This document shows positions 1 through 11,503 of a DNA stretch of 64,000 nucleotides, in pieces. The stretch spans positions 4,721,501-4,785,500 of the forward strand of contig JAMPIT010000230.1 of NCBI GenBank assembly GCA_026261815.1, given 5' to 3'. Positions within the stretch are counted from its first letter, which is position 1. Each line of letters begins with the position of its first letter. The translations under genes were made by a program, and so were the position numbers. The notes beneath the pieces were generated by a model. It searched no databases. It was given only the letters and a program-made list of their open reading frames with translations, and had not been told where the DNA came from. The DNA comes from Monarcha castaneiventris obscurior. Its lineage: Eukaryota > Chordata > Aves > Passeriformes > Monarchidae.

Positions 1-1601
1 TCTTAATCTAATTCAGATCCTTTTTTTTTTTAAGACAGAAGTTGAAAAAATTTATTCCATAATTTAAAAAACAGTTATGCTTTGAGAACTTTGCATATGA
101 GTCTGAAGGACTGCTGCTCTGATTTGGACACTGAGAATCTGAAAGTTTCTAAAACCTTGTGATTTTGAGAGGATCAGCTTTATTGCAGCAACCATTTGCC
201 CTTACAGAATCTGATTCACCCCTATCTCAGAGAAGATTTCTTCTTTCTCCACTTATGTGTAAATCCGTGACATGGAGGAGATTTTTTATTGGCAGAAATA
301 AGCAGTGTAGAAGCTTTTCATCTACAACTTCAGAGCATTTTATAAAGCTGGTTAATGACTGTGATGAGGATTGTCATCACCAGGTTGGAAATAAAAGACT
401 GAAACATAGATAAGGAGTGTGCTAGGTCTGTACACCAAAGTTTTGAAAGAACCAAGGCTTGAAACCCAGCGTTGCTTTTAGTAGGTCACTCCAACTGGGC
501 AGTGCAGGCCTCTGTGGTTACAGGGAGCTGGGTTTGTGTTTGTATGAATTCTAGAGGATTTAACCTCACCTTTGACTCATCCCAGGACAACCCATGGATA
601 ATGTTAAACCCTCCACATGTCCCTAACCCTTGTTGCACCATGGTAACACCCCTGGGGTAGCCACAGTAAGGGCAGGCAATGAGGAATTGATTCACTATCT
701 GAAACTGGAGGCAGAATTTTGGTAGGATCCATCGGTTCTCAGTCTAGCCAAGTTGCAAAAAACCATAACCCTAGTCCTGTGCCAAGAAAAACTGCTGATT
801 CCTTTAATGGCAGAGTGCTTGGGACTTATGTTTTATGTTTTATCTGCAGGGCAGTGCATGTAAGCACTGATCAGGCTTGAACTTCAGTTTATGAGACCCC
901 TTTATTGTTGTAATGCTTTTCATCCTGAACTTTTGACCTGCTACCTAACCCTCATTTGGAGTCCCTTTCATATGTCTGCCCCAGCCTTTCTGGCAGGCAG
1001 GCTGTGTGCTTTGAGAGCTGGGCACTGTCTCCAGTATTCTTGTCCTCGTCCAGCTGTCTTGAAAGCTGGAGTAGTCCCAAAGTGCATAGAGACAAGCTGA
1101 TTTGCCTTGTTTCATGTGAAAATGGTGATTTCTCTGCATGTATCTCCTTCTGGTATAACTTTGCAGAACAAATGTCAGAGTTGGAGCACAATATTAGGTT
1201 CCAGAATCTGCTTTGTTAGAGGATCATTTGCCATTCAGAGACTTTCCAGGCTTATTAAACTCCTACAGAGACTGCGGCCCTCGGAAACCTTTAAATATAA
1301 GGAATGAGTTTTTTCACCTTGTTTTCTACCCTAACAGTATAGCAAGCTGTGCATGTACATTCAAAACAGGTCGCTCTTGCATTCATCTAAGGGAAATCGT
1401 GGCACAACAAACACGTGACAAACACTAACCACGTCGTTTTATGGCTGTCCTCAAAGCCACTTTTAGCAATGGCTGTGTTAAAAAATAGTCTGTGGTCTTC
1501 AGAAAGAAGTTCCCAGCAGTAGTTTTGGTTTAAGTCCGTAATTGGGTTTCACACAGAAAATTTAAGATTTCCTTAATGACCTTTTGTTTTCCTCCTTGCA
1601 G
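1..1601 (+). other. DPP6: DPP6 intron, 3' part (upstream end outside window)
   Basis: This is the end of the intron that precedes the first visible DPP6 exon. It finishes with a polypyrimidine tract (TTTTGTTTTCCTCCTTGCAG) whose AG ends at 1601. I looked for the preceding DPP6 exon here and found none. The open frames of 60-87 codons between 159 and 1428 overlap one another in different frames and resemble no known protein. No repeat family was recognised in this stretch. Confidence 0.8.
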
Positions 1602-1696
1602 ATAATGAATTCATTTATAGAAACCAGAATGGCACAGTGATTCTGAGGAATGTCGAAACCAACAGTTCAACAATATTAATAGAAAACAAAAAAATT
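1602..1696 (+). CDS. DPP6: DPP6 internal coding exon (beta-propeller), first in window
   Basis: This exon encodes part of dipeptidyl-peptidase-like protein 6, a type II membrane glycoprotein. It has lost peptidase activity and acts as an auxiliary subunit of Kv4 potassium channels in neurons. The exon is 95 nt: two bases complete a codon begun in the previous exon, then 31 codons follow ([20 protein letters not shown], then [11 protein letters not shown]). This resembles the human DPP6 segment with the core RNVETN/WNVETN and ends in KKI; DPP10 differs clearly here. The acceptor is TTGCAG and the donor is GTAAGT, leaving phase 0. Two N-glycosylation sequons are visible, N-G-T and N-S-S, as expected for the extracellular propeller. 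The assignment to DPP6 rests on recalled family sequence rather than a search, but all five exons agree. Confidence 0.94.
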
Positions 1697-3998
1697 GTAA
1701 GTATTTTCTATGACAAGTAGCTGAATTTCACAGCAGTTGAATCAGTAAAGCAGAAAATGACTTGGGTTTCAACTTCATGTATTGTCAAGGAGAAGCAATT
1801 CACTGGTAATACAATGGGCTATGCAGTGATGGATAATGTGAGATTGAACTCCAGCTTTTGTTATTATTCTGCGAGCTCAGTTTCCCTCATACTTCTGGAA
1901 AGTATCATATAGAGATTTGAAGCTAGTCTTGCATATCACATATAATTGAAAGATGCATAATTCTCATCTCTGCATGCTTAATAAAAAGGACAATTGATAT
2001 AATTTACTGTCTGTCATCATTCTCTACATTCCTTCATGCAAATACATATTTTTAATTTGTGCATTTGCTGATTTTTCTTCCCTAATTTCAGTGTTGTTTA
2101 TGAGCAGTGTTGAGGAATAGAAGAGGAGTTGCACTGGAGAGAAACGCTAAGAAATTGTGAAAAGAGGTTATTAGGTGGCTATTGAAATAAATGTAAAGAT
2201 AACAAATTCACATCTGATACAGAGTATTGTTTATAGTGATAGAAATGTTTTGTAGCACTGTTTTGTGTAGTAGATGAAGCCAGCATTGTGGCAGAAGTTT
2301 GTACATCAATTGTATTAATTATTTTTTGATGAGACAAGGAATTTATAACTGAATTATTATAGCAGGGCCCAATCTTAAGCTTCACATGCTTCATTTAACC
2401 TTCAACCTTTGCTGCATCACATAAGAAATCCTCTTTCACCAGAGTGTAACCCTTTTCTTTACAATTCTAAGGGTAAAGAATGGGCTGGCTTCCTTTAACC
2501 CCAAGGTCTGTTGAAGTCAAATTGCTTCCATTTGGCCTTTGTTTATTTCACTGGTTTTAAATTTTTGCCATTTGTAAGAAAAGGACAGTGCTACAAGATA
2601 ATCCTACATTTTCATGCCATTGCCCCCCTGCTGCCTGTTCTATCTTTGTTGTTCTGCCCTCTCACTAAATAAATCTGCAGGTCACCTCCACACTAATCCA
2701 GAAAGTCCCAGTGCAGGAGTTGCCATTACACCTCACTCAGACACGTTGTCTTTTTCCTCTTCCTTCCCAGCCTTGGGTCAGAAAACTTTTGCTACTTGGT
2801 CATGTTTTCCTTTCTCCATGTTACTAACGTAGCAGTAAATAAAATCTGTCTTCATGCTGACACTGCTGGTTCCCAGGCTCCCCTGTACCTCCTCATCCTG
2901 ATCTATGCTGGGTACTCAGCCTGTTAGATGTCCCAGAGAGGTGGTGGGTGCCTCTTCCCTGGAAATGCTCAGGATCAGGTTGGATGGGGCTCTGAGCAAC
3001 CTGGTCTAGGTGAAGATGTCCCTGCTCATTGCAGGGGGTCGGACAAGATGGCCTTTAAAGGTCCCTTCCAACCCAAATCATTCTATGATGGTATGACCTG
3101 TCCCCTCTGCTTTTGGCTGTCCCCTGGGCTCCCACCACAGCACATCCATCCTCACTGGCCTTGGGGAGGACTCTCCCAAATGGGGTGCTCTGTCTTTCCC
3201 AAATTCCCCTTTCAATTTTGCTCTGTGGGACTCTCTCAAGGACTTAAATCTAATTTTTTAGGTGAGAGGGTGAGATTTAAAAGGCAGAGGATGAGTGATG
3301 TGTTGGTGGCACCTCTCTTTGACCTTGGTGCCATCTGTGCCAGCAATGCATCATATTGAAACGCCCTGGGAAGGAGGAATGGCTTCACTATACAAATGAA
3401 AAGTGGAGCAGGAAAAAGGTAACTCCTGACAAGTCTGAGATATCCTGGCATTTCTTCTTGTTAGCAAGATTTTCAGTGCTGGTTTTTTCAGAGCCCAGGT
3501 CAGGGTGCAATATATCACTGCAGCATCCCAAAGACTTTTAACTGGGGAAAATGGAATCATTTTCCTCCGTGTTGTCTTAATTGGGGGAGGCAGTGGTGTC
3601 TGTATAACTAACTTGCTCCAGAAGCTATTTAGTAATTTTCATCTCCTGCACTGAGAGAATGAGAGGGAATTAATAAACTGCCATTTATCAGAGTTTTCTA
3701 CTAACTACTGCCTACAGCTGCCACCTCACCAGCCACTGTGCAGTAAGATTGAAAGGAAAATTCTGGTTTATGATATAGCTGCCTGCTCTGAGTCACAATG
3801 CATCTATTATTCCTCTTATGGGGGCACAGAGGTGCCCACATAACATTTCTGGCATTCGAAAAAGGATACTATATTTTTCAAGGCACTTAATCTGGCAATA
3901 TTCTTCATCCTTAGAGCGATGGTCATAACAATTAGTTCTAGGTGTCATTAGCTTGAAAACTGAAGAACATTTGTTTCAATATTGTGTTTATTTTCCAG
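1697..3998 (+). other. DPP6: DPP6 intron, 2302 bp
   Basis: This intron is bounded by donor GTAAGT at 1697 and acceptor TTATTTTCCAG ending at 3998. It contains one sense CR1 3' end (about 2928-3096). The rest is AT-rich unique sequence in which I see no gene or other repeat. Confidence 0.9.
2928..3096 (+). mobile_element. CR1 LINE 3' end, sense orientation
   Basis: This is the 3' untranslated end of a chicken-repeat-1 type non-LTR retrotransposon. It shows the expected order of landmarks: a 'cagagaggtggtggrtgcc' block, 'aggttggatggggctctgagcaacctggtct', 'tgtccctgctc', then 'ggtcccttccaaccc' followed by the terminal CATTCTATGAT motif. It is 5'-truncated, as most CR1 copies are. The 143-codon open frame from 2928 runs through it and is not a host gene. 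Confidence 0.88.
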
Positions 3999-4073
3999 GT
4001 CTCCTTAAAGGCTATCCGGTATGAGGTGTCACCTGACCGGGAATATGCTCTATTTGCCTTTGATGTTGAACCT
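3999..4073 (+). CDS. DPP6: DPP6 internal coding exon (beta-propeller), second in window
   Basis: This exon is exactly 25 codons (75 nt), phase 0 at both ends. It encodes [20 protein letters not shown] followed by FDVEP. The SPDREYAL core is characteristic of a propeller strand in the DPP4/DPP6 family, and human DPP6 has a closely similar segment here. The acceptor is TTTTCCAG and the donor GTAAGT. It joins in frame to KKI of the previous exon and to VYQHSYT of the next. The tail reads FAFDVEP where I recall FSYNVEP in human; this is a lineage difference rather than a defect. A symmetrical 75-nt exon could be skipped without a frameshift, but nothing here shows that it is. Confidence 0.94.
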
Positions 4074-6003
4074 GTAAGTAAACAGATTTGATTTCAAAAT
4101 ACACAGCCAGCGGCAAACTTTACTTTTTTTTTCTTTTTTTCCACTTTTATGCCAGCAAGTTGATATTTTAATTTAATTGCTTCCTATGAAACAAAGCAAG
4201 AAACCCCCTCACTTAGCAATTCTGAGAGCATGTCACACTGCCATCTAGTAGAGGAGAAAGGTATAAATTAGACCGTAGAGGAAACACTGTCATTGCCAGG
4301 ATTTTATAGCCTTCGGGAGGGGATTGTAAGGACATGTCTTTGCTACAAGGATTTCTATCCCTCTTCTGAGATTTTTTTCCACAGTGCCTTTTTCAGTGAC
4401 CCTATAAATTTCTTTCCCAGAACAAAAGCTACTGTCAGTGTCTCCCACAACTGAAATAATACATTAATTATGGTGTCACCATTCCCAGTGCTGCAGTTAG
4501 GTTGAGCTATCACTTTCATTATAAATCCTTTTCTTCAGAGGGCTAGGTATAAATCATTCGTAAAAAATCACCATTAGGTTGCTACTAAGTTCTGGATTAC
4601 AGCAAATTTTTTACCAAACTTCAAAAGGGAAAAGTGTAATGAGTCATTTTTAAATGATGACCAAAGAATCAAACATGGGGGAAGCAATTCTTCTGCATGA
4701 ATAATATTTTTGTCTTTCTCAATTCTGCTGGTATAAGGCCTGAAAAGTTTGAATGATAGCTTCGCTGTACTACTTGGATGAATGATAAACCCTATATATT
4801 TTGTTTCCATAATCTAGAATATCACCAATTCTTCAAAATAAAAGTAATTAATTCACTAACAGCTGTAATTCTTTTTCCATAATGTAAATAACTTTTCAGC
4901 TGCTAACCAAAGGAAATTTGTTGCTCCTTTAGATAGTGGAGGTTGTGGCTCTGTTGCTCATCTGATTTCTCTGCTGTCATCTTTGGAGTTATTCCTGACT
5001 TGGTGCTATGAAAGCCAGCAGAAGCATGCCTGGTTTAGAAGAAGGGAAAATAAAACTGTATGAGAAACTTTAGGAATAATTCATAACGATTTTTCCTAGG
5101 GAAATTACTGTTGGTGTGACTTCACTTACCTGAAGCTTAGCTGAGTTCTACACAGAGATGGATGTGGAAGTGTTAAGCTAATTCTAAATATCAGGAAGAC
5201 AGCCTAAGGGTCACTGAGCAAGCAAAGCCTTTCTCTCAAATTGCCCTGCTTTGTGAGCCAGAGATGTTTTGTAAAATTCAGTTGTTTTAGAGGAAATCGG
5301 CCTTTGGCTGTGGAAGCCCTGTGCCAACACTGCTCAGATGCACTGTTCAAGATGGAAGAGCCCCGAGGAGGGAGGGCTTCCTGAGCTCCTCTGAGAATAA
5401 CAGAAAAATGCCTTTAATGACAAAAAAAAGAAAATAGAGAAAAAGTTTAATTTCTGAAAAACAGTAATGAGAAATTCACTTTTTATTCTCAACCTTTATC
5501 CACTGAAAGGACTGCACACTGAAGATCTGCAAGAAGCAGAGTTAGGGGGGCTTTTACAGCGCAGACTTTGTGTTCAGGCTGTAGAGGAGTGCTTGACGTG
5601 GGCAATGTGGCAGGAGGAGAATGGGAAGGGAAAGGGATGGGCTGGATGTGTTTCCTCTGCATCCTTCTCTCTGTATGGCCGTGCTTGCACACCTGTGGCT
5701 TTGAGGTACAGGCAAAACACTGAGTTTGTGGTCCCTAAGGTGCCTCTCTGGAGAAGAGAGAGCAGCACACACCCAGGTGCCCCCTTCCTCACACCACATC
5801 TTCTTCCAGAAAGGAAAACCCAGGGTGGAATGCTGAAAACATGACCTTTGGGAACGTTTCAGGATGTGACATATACTCATTGTAAGAGAATGCTGCAAAT
5901 TGTTCAGGTATTCATTTATAGTAAGAGCTCCTGAAGCAAAATAAAACAAAATAAAACCCCTCCTTTTTTTTCCTTTAAGATCCATATTTATGGAGAAAAT
6001 GTA

Positions 6004-6138
6004 GTTTGTTTGTTTTGTTTTGGGTTTTGTTTTGGGTTTGGTTTGTTTTGTTTAGGATTTTGTTTAGTTTTGTTTTGATTCGTTTTGTTTTGTTTTGTTT
6101 TGCTTTTCTTTGCTTTGTTTTGCTTTGTTTTGTTTTGA
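6004..6138 (+). repeat. TTTTG/TTTG-rich low-complexity tract
   Basis: This is about 135 bp made almost entirely of TTTTG and TTTGG units, with interruptions by TTTAG, TTTGC and GATTCG. The apparent 63-codon frame across it (rich in Phe, Val and Leu) is an artefact of the repeat. Confidence 0.95.
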
Positions 6139-8607
6139 AGCATGCTAATAGAGGGGTAGTTAGGTTCAGTCTTGGTTATTGCAGCCTTAAGCCATGATGG
6201 GTGGCTCTGTGTATTAAAATGGCAATAACTGTTAAATTACTTCTTCAGCTTTCTTCTCCCTTGGTATGCAGAGTGTGGCTACAAATAATTGCATGTTAGT
6301 TAGCTCTTCACATTTTCTGCATTTCAAACTGTATTCTTGGACAAAATTCAAATTACACTGTTTTCTGCAACACAACAAATTGATTAGCAAAGCCTTGGGC
6401 AGTTGTCCTTGTTGCAAAGTCAAAAGGAAATTTCAGGAGATGTATTGGCAGAGGACATGCCTTTAAAGTTTAATTCTACAATTTCAAAAAAGGGGCTTCT
6501 CGGAATTATTGTGTACTTATTTTGTGGGTGTCACAAATAGTTTCTTACTTTTTTGGCATTTGAAAGTGGGATGTGCTGCCTTTTAATTGTTTGTGAGTAT
6601 AGATATTTTCATCATTATTTTACACAGTACAGCTGTGCTGCTTTTACATATGTGTATAATATTTTAATATGCATAGTATGAATTAACCATTTTTCTGAAT
6701 TCTGAAATGAATGGACTCAGCCTCTATGTTTAATACCAGGCAGGAATAAACATCAAAATAGAAGAGCACAATGTGTCACTCCAATGAAGCGGAATATTTT
6801 TAAGAAAAGTGCTACAAAGTCATTTCCTCCCAGTAATAGCTGCTTCTGTACTTTTCTATTTATTTGCACAGAAGCATCTCTGCTCAGTGTTGGTCTGGGT
6901 GACAGCAGTGACACCCACGTTGGAATAACACAGCACTGAACTGGCGGACACCTATTTTGCAAAGATACTGAGGCAGCTAATGTTTGTTTTCCTGTTGTAT
7001 CACTTCATCATTTTAAAGGATAATGAATTAAAGCACGTTCCTTAAAATATATTTCTCCCAGGAAGCTTGGCAGACAGCTGTGAGGTTGGTGTGGGTACAC
7101 TGTGGCTAGTCTGGCTGTCACGTTTCCTTGTAAATGCTTTTTTTGCAGTGCTTATATTTACAGAAGTTTAATCTTTCAGGCAGCAATATTCTGGGTAAGC
7201 CTTGTGCTAATAGGGAGCTTTTCTAACCTTGAACACGGAAGATTTGTTCTTTTTCTGGAAAGGTCACAGGAAAGGCACCAGGCTTCTTTGTCTTAAAATA
7301 CTCCCACAGTTTTTCTGCTGTTTGTTTTTGATTTCTTTACACTAAAACAAGGTGCAACCTGAGGTCAAAACAGCAGAGTGAAGTTTCTGGAAAGCACTGG
7401 GGAATAAACACCTCCATAGAGAAACCTTGATTTCAAACCATCCTTCACCAAAACAAGTGTCTGGGGCTCTGACACAGGGTTTAATAACCCCAAAACGCAT
7501 GGGCAAATGGAGTTTGGCCACTGCACCTCAGCAGAAGGGCTGCAGAGGCTCACGGCTCTCTCTGGTGGTGCCAGGCCAAGGACTGGCATTGGACTCTTGC
7601 CCAGCTCGTGGCTCCCCCAGCACTGATGGGCAAGCCCTGTGCCCCCCGTGTTCCTCCAGGGGAGACACCCAGGTCTCCAGGCTGGAATCCCCTCTGTGGG
7701 TCTTCCCGGTCTCCAAAAGGCATTTCCTAAATAACCAAGTGACAAAGCAGCCCTTAAATCCAGTGGCATTTCTGTGGCTGAGGTAAGAGTAAAGACGAGT
7801 AACTAAAGCTTGTGCAGCTTTCTGTGGCAGTCGGTTACCAGTGGAGTTTGTGTAATGGAACAAAAGAAACAGAGGAAATATGTGAGAAGAAAAATTATTT
7901 TTTGGAGGGACAAAGTGAGATATTCAATAAGGAATACTGAATTGCCTTCATTATGAATCAGTGTTGTCATCATGCAAGAGAGGAACTAAAGCTGCCAAGA
8001 CTCTTCTTAAAACTTTTTTGGGTTTTGTCTCCAATTTTACCACCATTACTGTGTTTGTGCTACTAAAGGACAATTACACCCCGAAATCCTGGTTGATTGG
8101 CATGGACCAAACTGCAAAGAGTTCTGAACAAAGTTAGCGCTCAGAGGCTGCTGCAGCTGATACAACAGATACTGTTACCTATTTTGCAGTGAAAGAAATG
8201 CTCTTTTTTAGTGCTGAAGGCTGGAAAGAATCAATTATTGTTGTAACTAGAACACACTCAATTATTATTTTTTAGACTTGTTCATGTGGTGAGTTGAGTA
8301 TTTCTCTCCTCCCTGCCTGTATCTCTGGCAGGAGTGATGAGACCAAAGAGAGCTCAGAAAGATCCAGACCAGCCCTTAGACTTGATATTTAGAGTGAATG
8401 AAGTAACAAAGCATTCTTAAAAGAAAGCAACATATTAACTATTGTTTTTTTACTATTCTTTTTATTTCTCCAAGTCTGGTTGTTATGTGGAATGAACAGG
8501 TTTTGTGCTTATGTTACAATTACAACTTCACACTAATTTAATTAGCCATGTAAAAATTAAAATAATATAATGCTTGTTATTTCCAAAACACTAATGGGTA
8601 TAAATAT

Positions 8608-8680
8608 TAATGAATCCTCACAATATCCTTTTGAGATAGGTGATAAACGTTATTATGATAAATACACCTCTGAAAATTGA
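8608..8680 (+). repeat. Probable ancient MIR/L2-type relic
   Basis: The stretch 'aatcctcacaatatcctttt' followed by 'gagataggtgataaacgttattat' matches, with substitutions, the widely conserved core 'aatcctcacaacaaccctrtgaggtaggtactattat' shared by MIR-type SINE and L2-type LINE 3' regions of amniotes. The following segment is degenerate but keeps the 'ctctgaaaattgagca' rhythm expected of 'atgaggaaactgaggca'. Family assignment is from memory and uncertain. Confidence 0.5.
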
Positions 8681-10443
8681 GCACTGTCATAGCTATCATC
8701 AGTAATACTGCTCAAACTGTAGTCATGATATTTATTACTTAATTGAAATGGATTTACCAGGCCTAGAAATAGGCTTACATAAATCTGTTTTCTTTCTATG
8801 GCAATAAATATATTTCAAATTTACTTTTTTCGTTCTCAGCCAGTGTTGTTTTCTGGAACACTGAAAATGTTTAGTGATTTCACGATAAAGTGAGTACAGG
8901 TAGAATATTTGTGTCATAAACAATGCTACCTGTTTTATTGATTGTTGTTTAATTTTTGGTGTTTGTTGTAAATTATTAGTTTTTGAGGGGGTCATTTTGA
9001 GGGAAAAAGCTTATGTTTATAGTTTTTCATATCCTCTTTTTAATGTGAATACAGTTTTTAATCCTTGTTGTTCATAAATCAGAAGGATCCTCTACTGGAA
9101 AGCTGCACAATATAAGGGCATTGTTCACTTATATCAAAGGCTGGTGGCTAAAATTATTTTTTCCAACATTTTCAAGCCTAAAGCACTGTAGCTTCATACA
9201 CTTGTGAGAAATAGTTACTGTTATTAGGATAAATAATGGATTAGGACAAAGCACTTCCAAAATAAAAATCAGAAAAGGATTCCGTCCAAACACTGTTTAT
9301 ATTAGCTAAAATGTTTTTCTGTTATTACAGCTGTGCACATGTGTATCGTCAGGCAGAGTATCTTCTCTTTCCTCAATTCACCAACTGTATGAATGCAGTT
9401 GTGAAAGAAGAATAAACTGTATGACTGTAGTCATTCAGTTCTTTTTAAATGAGCAGAAGTCAAGTTATTAATGAATTAGCGGAAACACGCAGGCCAGACA
9501 CTCATCAAATCTGATAATTTGCTACGTTTTCATGAAAGCAGCATCTTCAGTTACTTCCCATAGAAAAAATATTATTGATACCATTCAGCTAATCCTTAAT
9601 ATTTCAATGAAATGCTCACAGTTTCTGAAAATGGCAGCATTTTTATGTGTGCGCCTGTGTGGGCTTTCAGTGAGGTTGATCTGGGGCTTCTGGGCTGAAG
9701 ATGGGGAGCACTTTCTTTCTCCTCCTTTTTACAGAACCTCTTTTGAGTGATATTATTTTAACAGCCAAGATCAGTAGTGTAAATAACCGCGTTTGATAAA
9801 GTGTTGTTTAACCTCGTTGTGGTAGAGCAGCAGTGCTGCAGCTACATTTACATAACTAAAGCTAAGGCCTGTGTGTCCAGAAGTGTTGTTTTAACAAGAA
9901 TGTGCTAAGAACATAAAAGAGGTTAATTTTGTGGGTGATAGTTTACTTTGGATTTGAAGCTGAAGCAGCAGCTATTGTTTGACAACATTTAGAGGCAATA
10001 ATTTATTCTAAAAGGAGATAGTTGTGGGAGTTTTTAATCATGAATCTGGTCTTTGTGAAAGCCTATCTTTTCCAGTCTCAAACCCACCATGAATAAACTC
10101 CCTCATCTGCTGTTTTCAACAAAATAGACAAAACAGAATTTTCGAAGGCATCAGAGAAGGTTGATTCAAAAAGATTCCCACACTTCCATTGGCTTTTCTG
10201 TCCGACCTGGGGGAGGGTATCTAAGCCAGAACATCAGCTCTTCATGGCCACCTTTCACTGAATAAACCAAAGCTGCTAATACAAGAAACCTCAGCAGCTG
10301 GGAGGTTTTCCTCCCAGTGAATCTCAGTGCAGGCAGAAGTAGCAATATCTCTGTCAGACATACCAACGTGTGTTGGTATCACTAATTGTTTCAGCCTAAT
10401 TAATATTTGATATCTGCAGTGGCACAGAGAGAGAGGGAAGTTT

Positions 10444-10503
10444 GCCGCACAACTCTAGAGGGATTCGTGGGTTTTCAAAACTCTATTACAGAGTTGTGCA
10501 AAC
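10444..10503. repeat. Imperfect hairpin (inverted repeat)
   Basis: GCACAACTCT at 10447-10456 is the exact reverse complement of AGAGTTGTGC at 10490-10499. A further TTTG/CAAA pairing lies outside, with a small bulge. The loop is about 33 nt. No function is implied by the sequence alone. Confidence 0.8.
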
Positions 10504-11414
10504 ACTGCCCTCTCAGGTGTCCTCAGCTGTGCCTTCAGCAGCAGAGCCCTGCTGATGCCAAATCTCTGTTGCACATGCTTACAAAATTAAAAGTTCTTGC
10601 CATAGGAGGGTGGATACTCACCTTAATTGAGTAAACATGTTATCAAGTGGTGAGAATATTTGTTCTTACTGCTCAGCAGTCAACACTCCATCCAATTTCT
10701 GTCACATGGTTTGTTTAGCACAGAAATTTTTGGACTCAGTTACAGGCCAGGGGAGCAATAATTACTGACAAGTTTAATCCTAGAGTTTTCTTTTGAAGGA
10801 GAAAGTACAGAAACTAATTTCATATTGCTAAGTTTCAGGGCCAATTTTGAACTAACACAGGTGAAGAAAACAAGCCAAACCTATTCTTTATTTGGTTTGA
10901 AGGACCATGGTTAATTTGAAAACCTGAAAAAGTTCCAGCAGAAACTGTGTTTCTTTATGTAGCCCAAATGGTTCTTTGCTTTTGACAGCAGTTCTTCTGC
11001 TTTGGAACAGCTTGGTTTAATAAGAAAAAAAAAATTAGTTTAAACAAGAAGTTAGCAGGGGGTTAGGAACTCAAACAAATGAACTATAGGAATGTTTTGG
11101 TATTTAGGATCCTTGGGCCATGGGAAAATGGGTTCTTATTTAAAATTAAGGGTCTGTCATTGTAACTCAGTAGAAACAGAAAAAAAGAAAGTGGAATGAA
11201 AAGACATATCCCAAGTCTGCATATTTTATCTTCCATTCTTGATAAAAGGGAAATGACAGGCATTGAGTGTCAGCAAGGAAGAAAGGCTGGGTGGGGGCTG
11301 CTTGTATCTATTATCCACGGAAAAGATGCTTGGACCCCTTAAATTTGCAAAGAATGCAAAGAATCTCCTCATCCTCAGCAGGTGCTCTTGGAGTGGGATC
11401 ATCTCACCATTGAA

Positions 11415-11503
11415 GGAACCTGGTCTCACACTAGAAGGTGTCCCTGCCTGTAGCAGGGAGGTTGGAACTGGATGATCTTCCAACCCAAACCATTCTATGA
11501 TTT
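11415..11503 (+). mobile_element. CR1 LINE 3' end fragment, sense
   Basis: The fragment shows 'ggaacctggtct', 'agaaggtgtccctgcctgtagcagggaggttggaactggatgatctt' and 'ccaacccaaaccattctatgattt', the standard CR1 3' end. About 10 bp are missing between 'gatgatctt' and 'ccaaccc', where the consensus has 'taaggtccctt'. Only the last 90 bp or so of the element is recognisable. Confidence 0.88.

Noticed and set aside
2928..3359. 143-codon open frame on the + strand
   Set aside because: It starts inside a CR1 3' end and continues into unique sequence with no resemblance to a protein.
7430..7790. GC-richer patch with long frames on both strands
   Set aside because: I considered an exon or CpG island, but CpG is scarce, no splice-bounded conserved peptide is visible and no repeat family is recognised.
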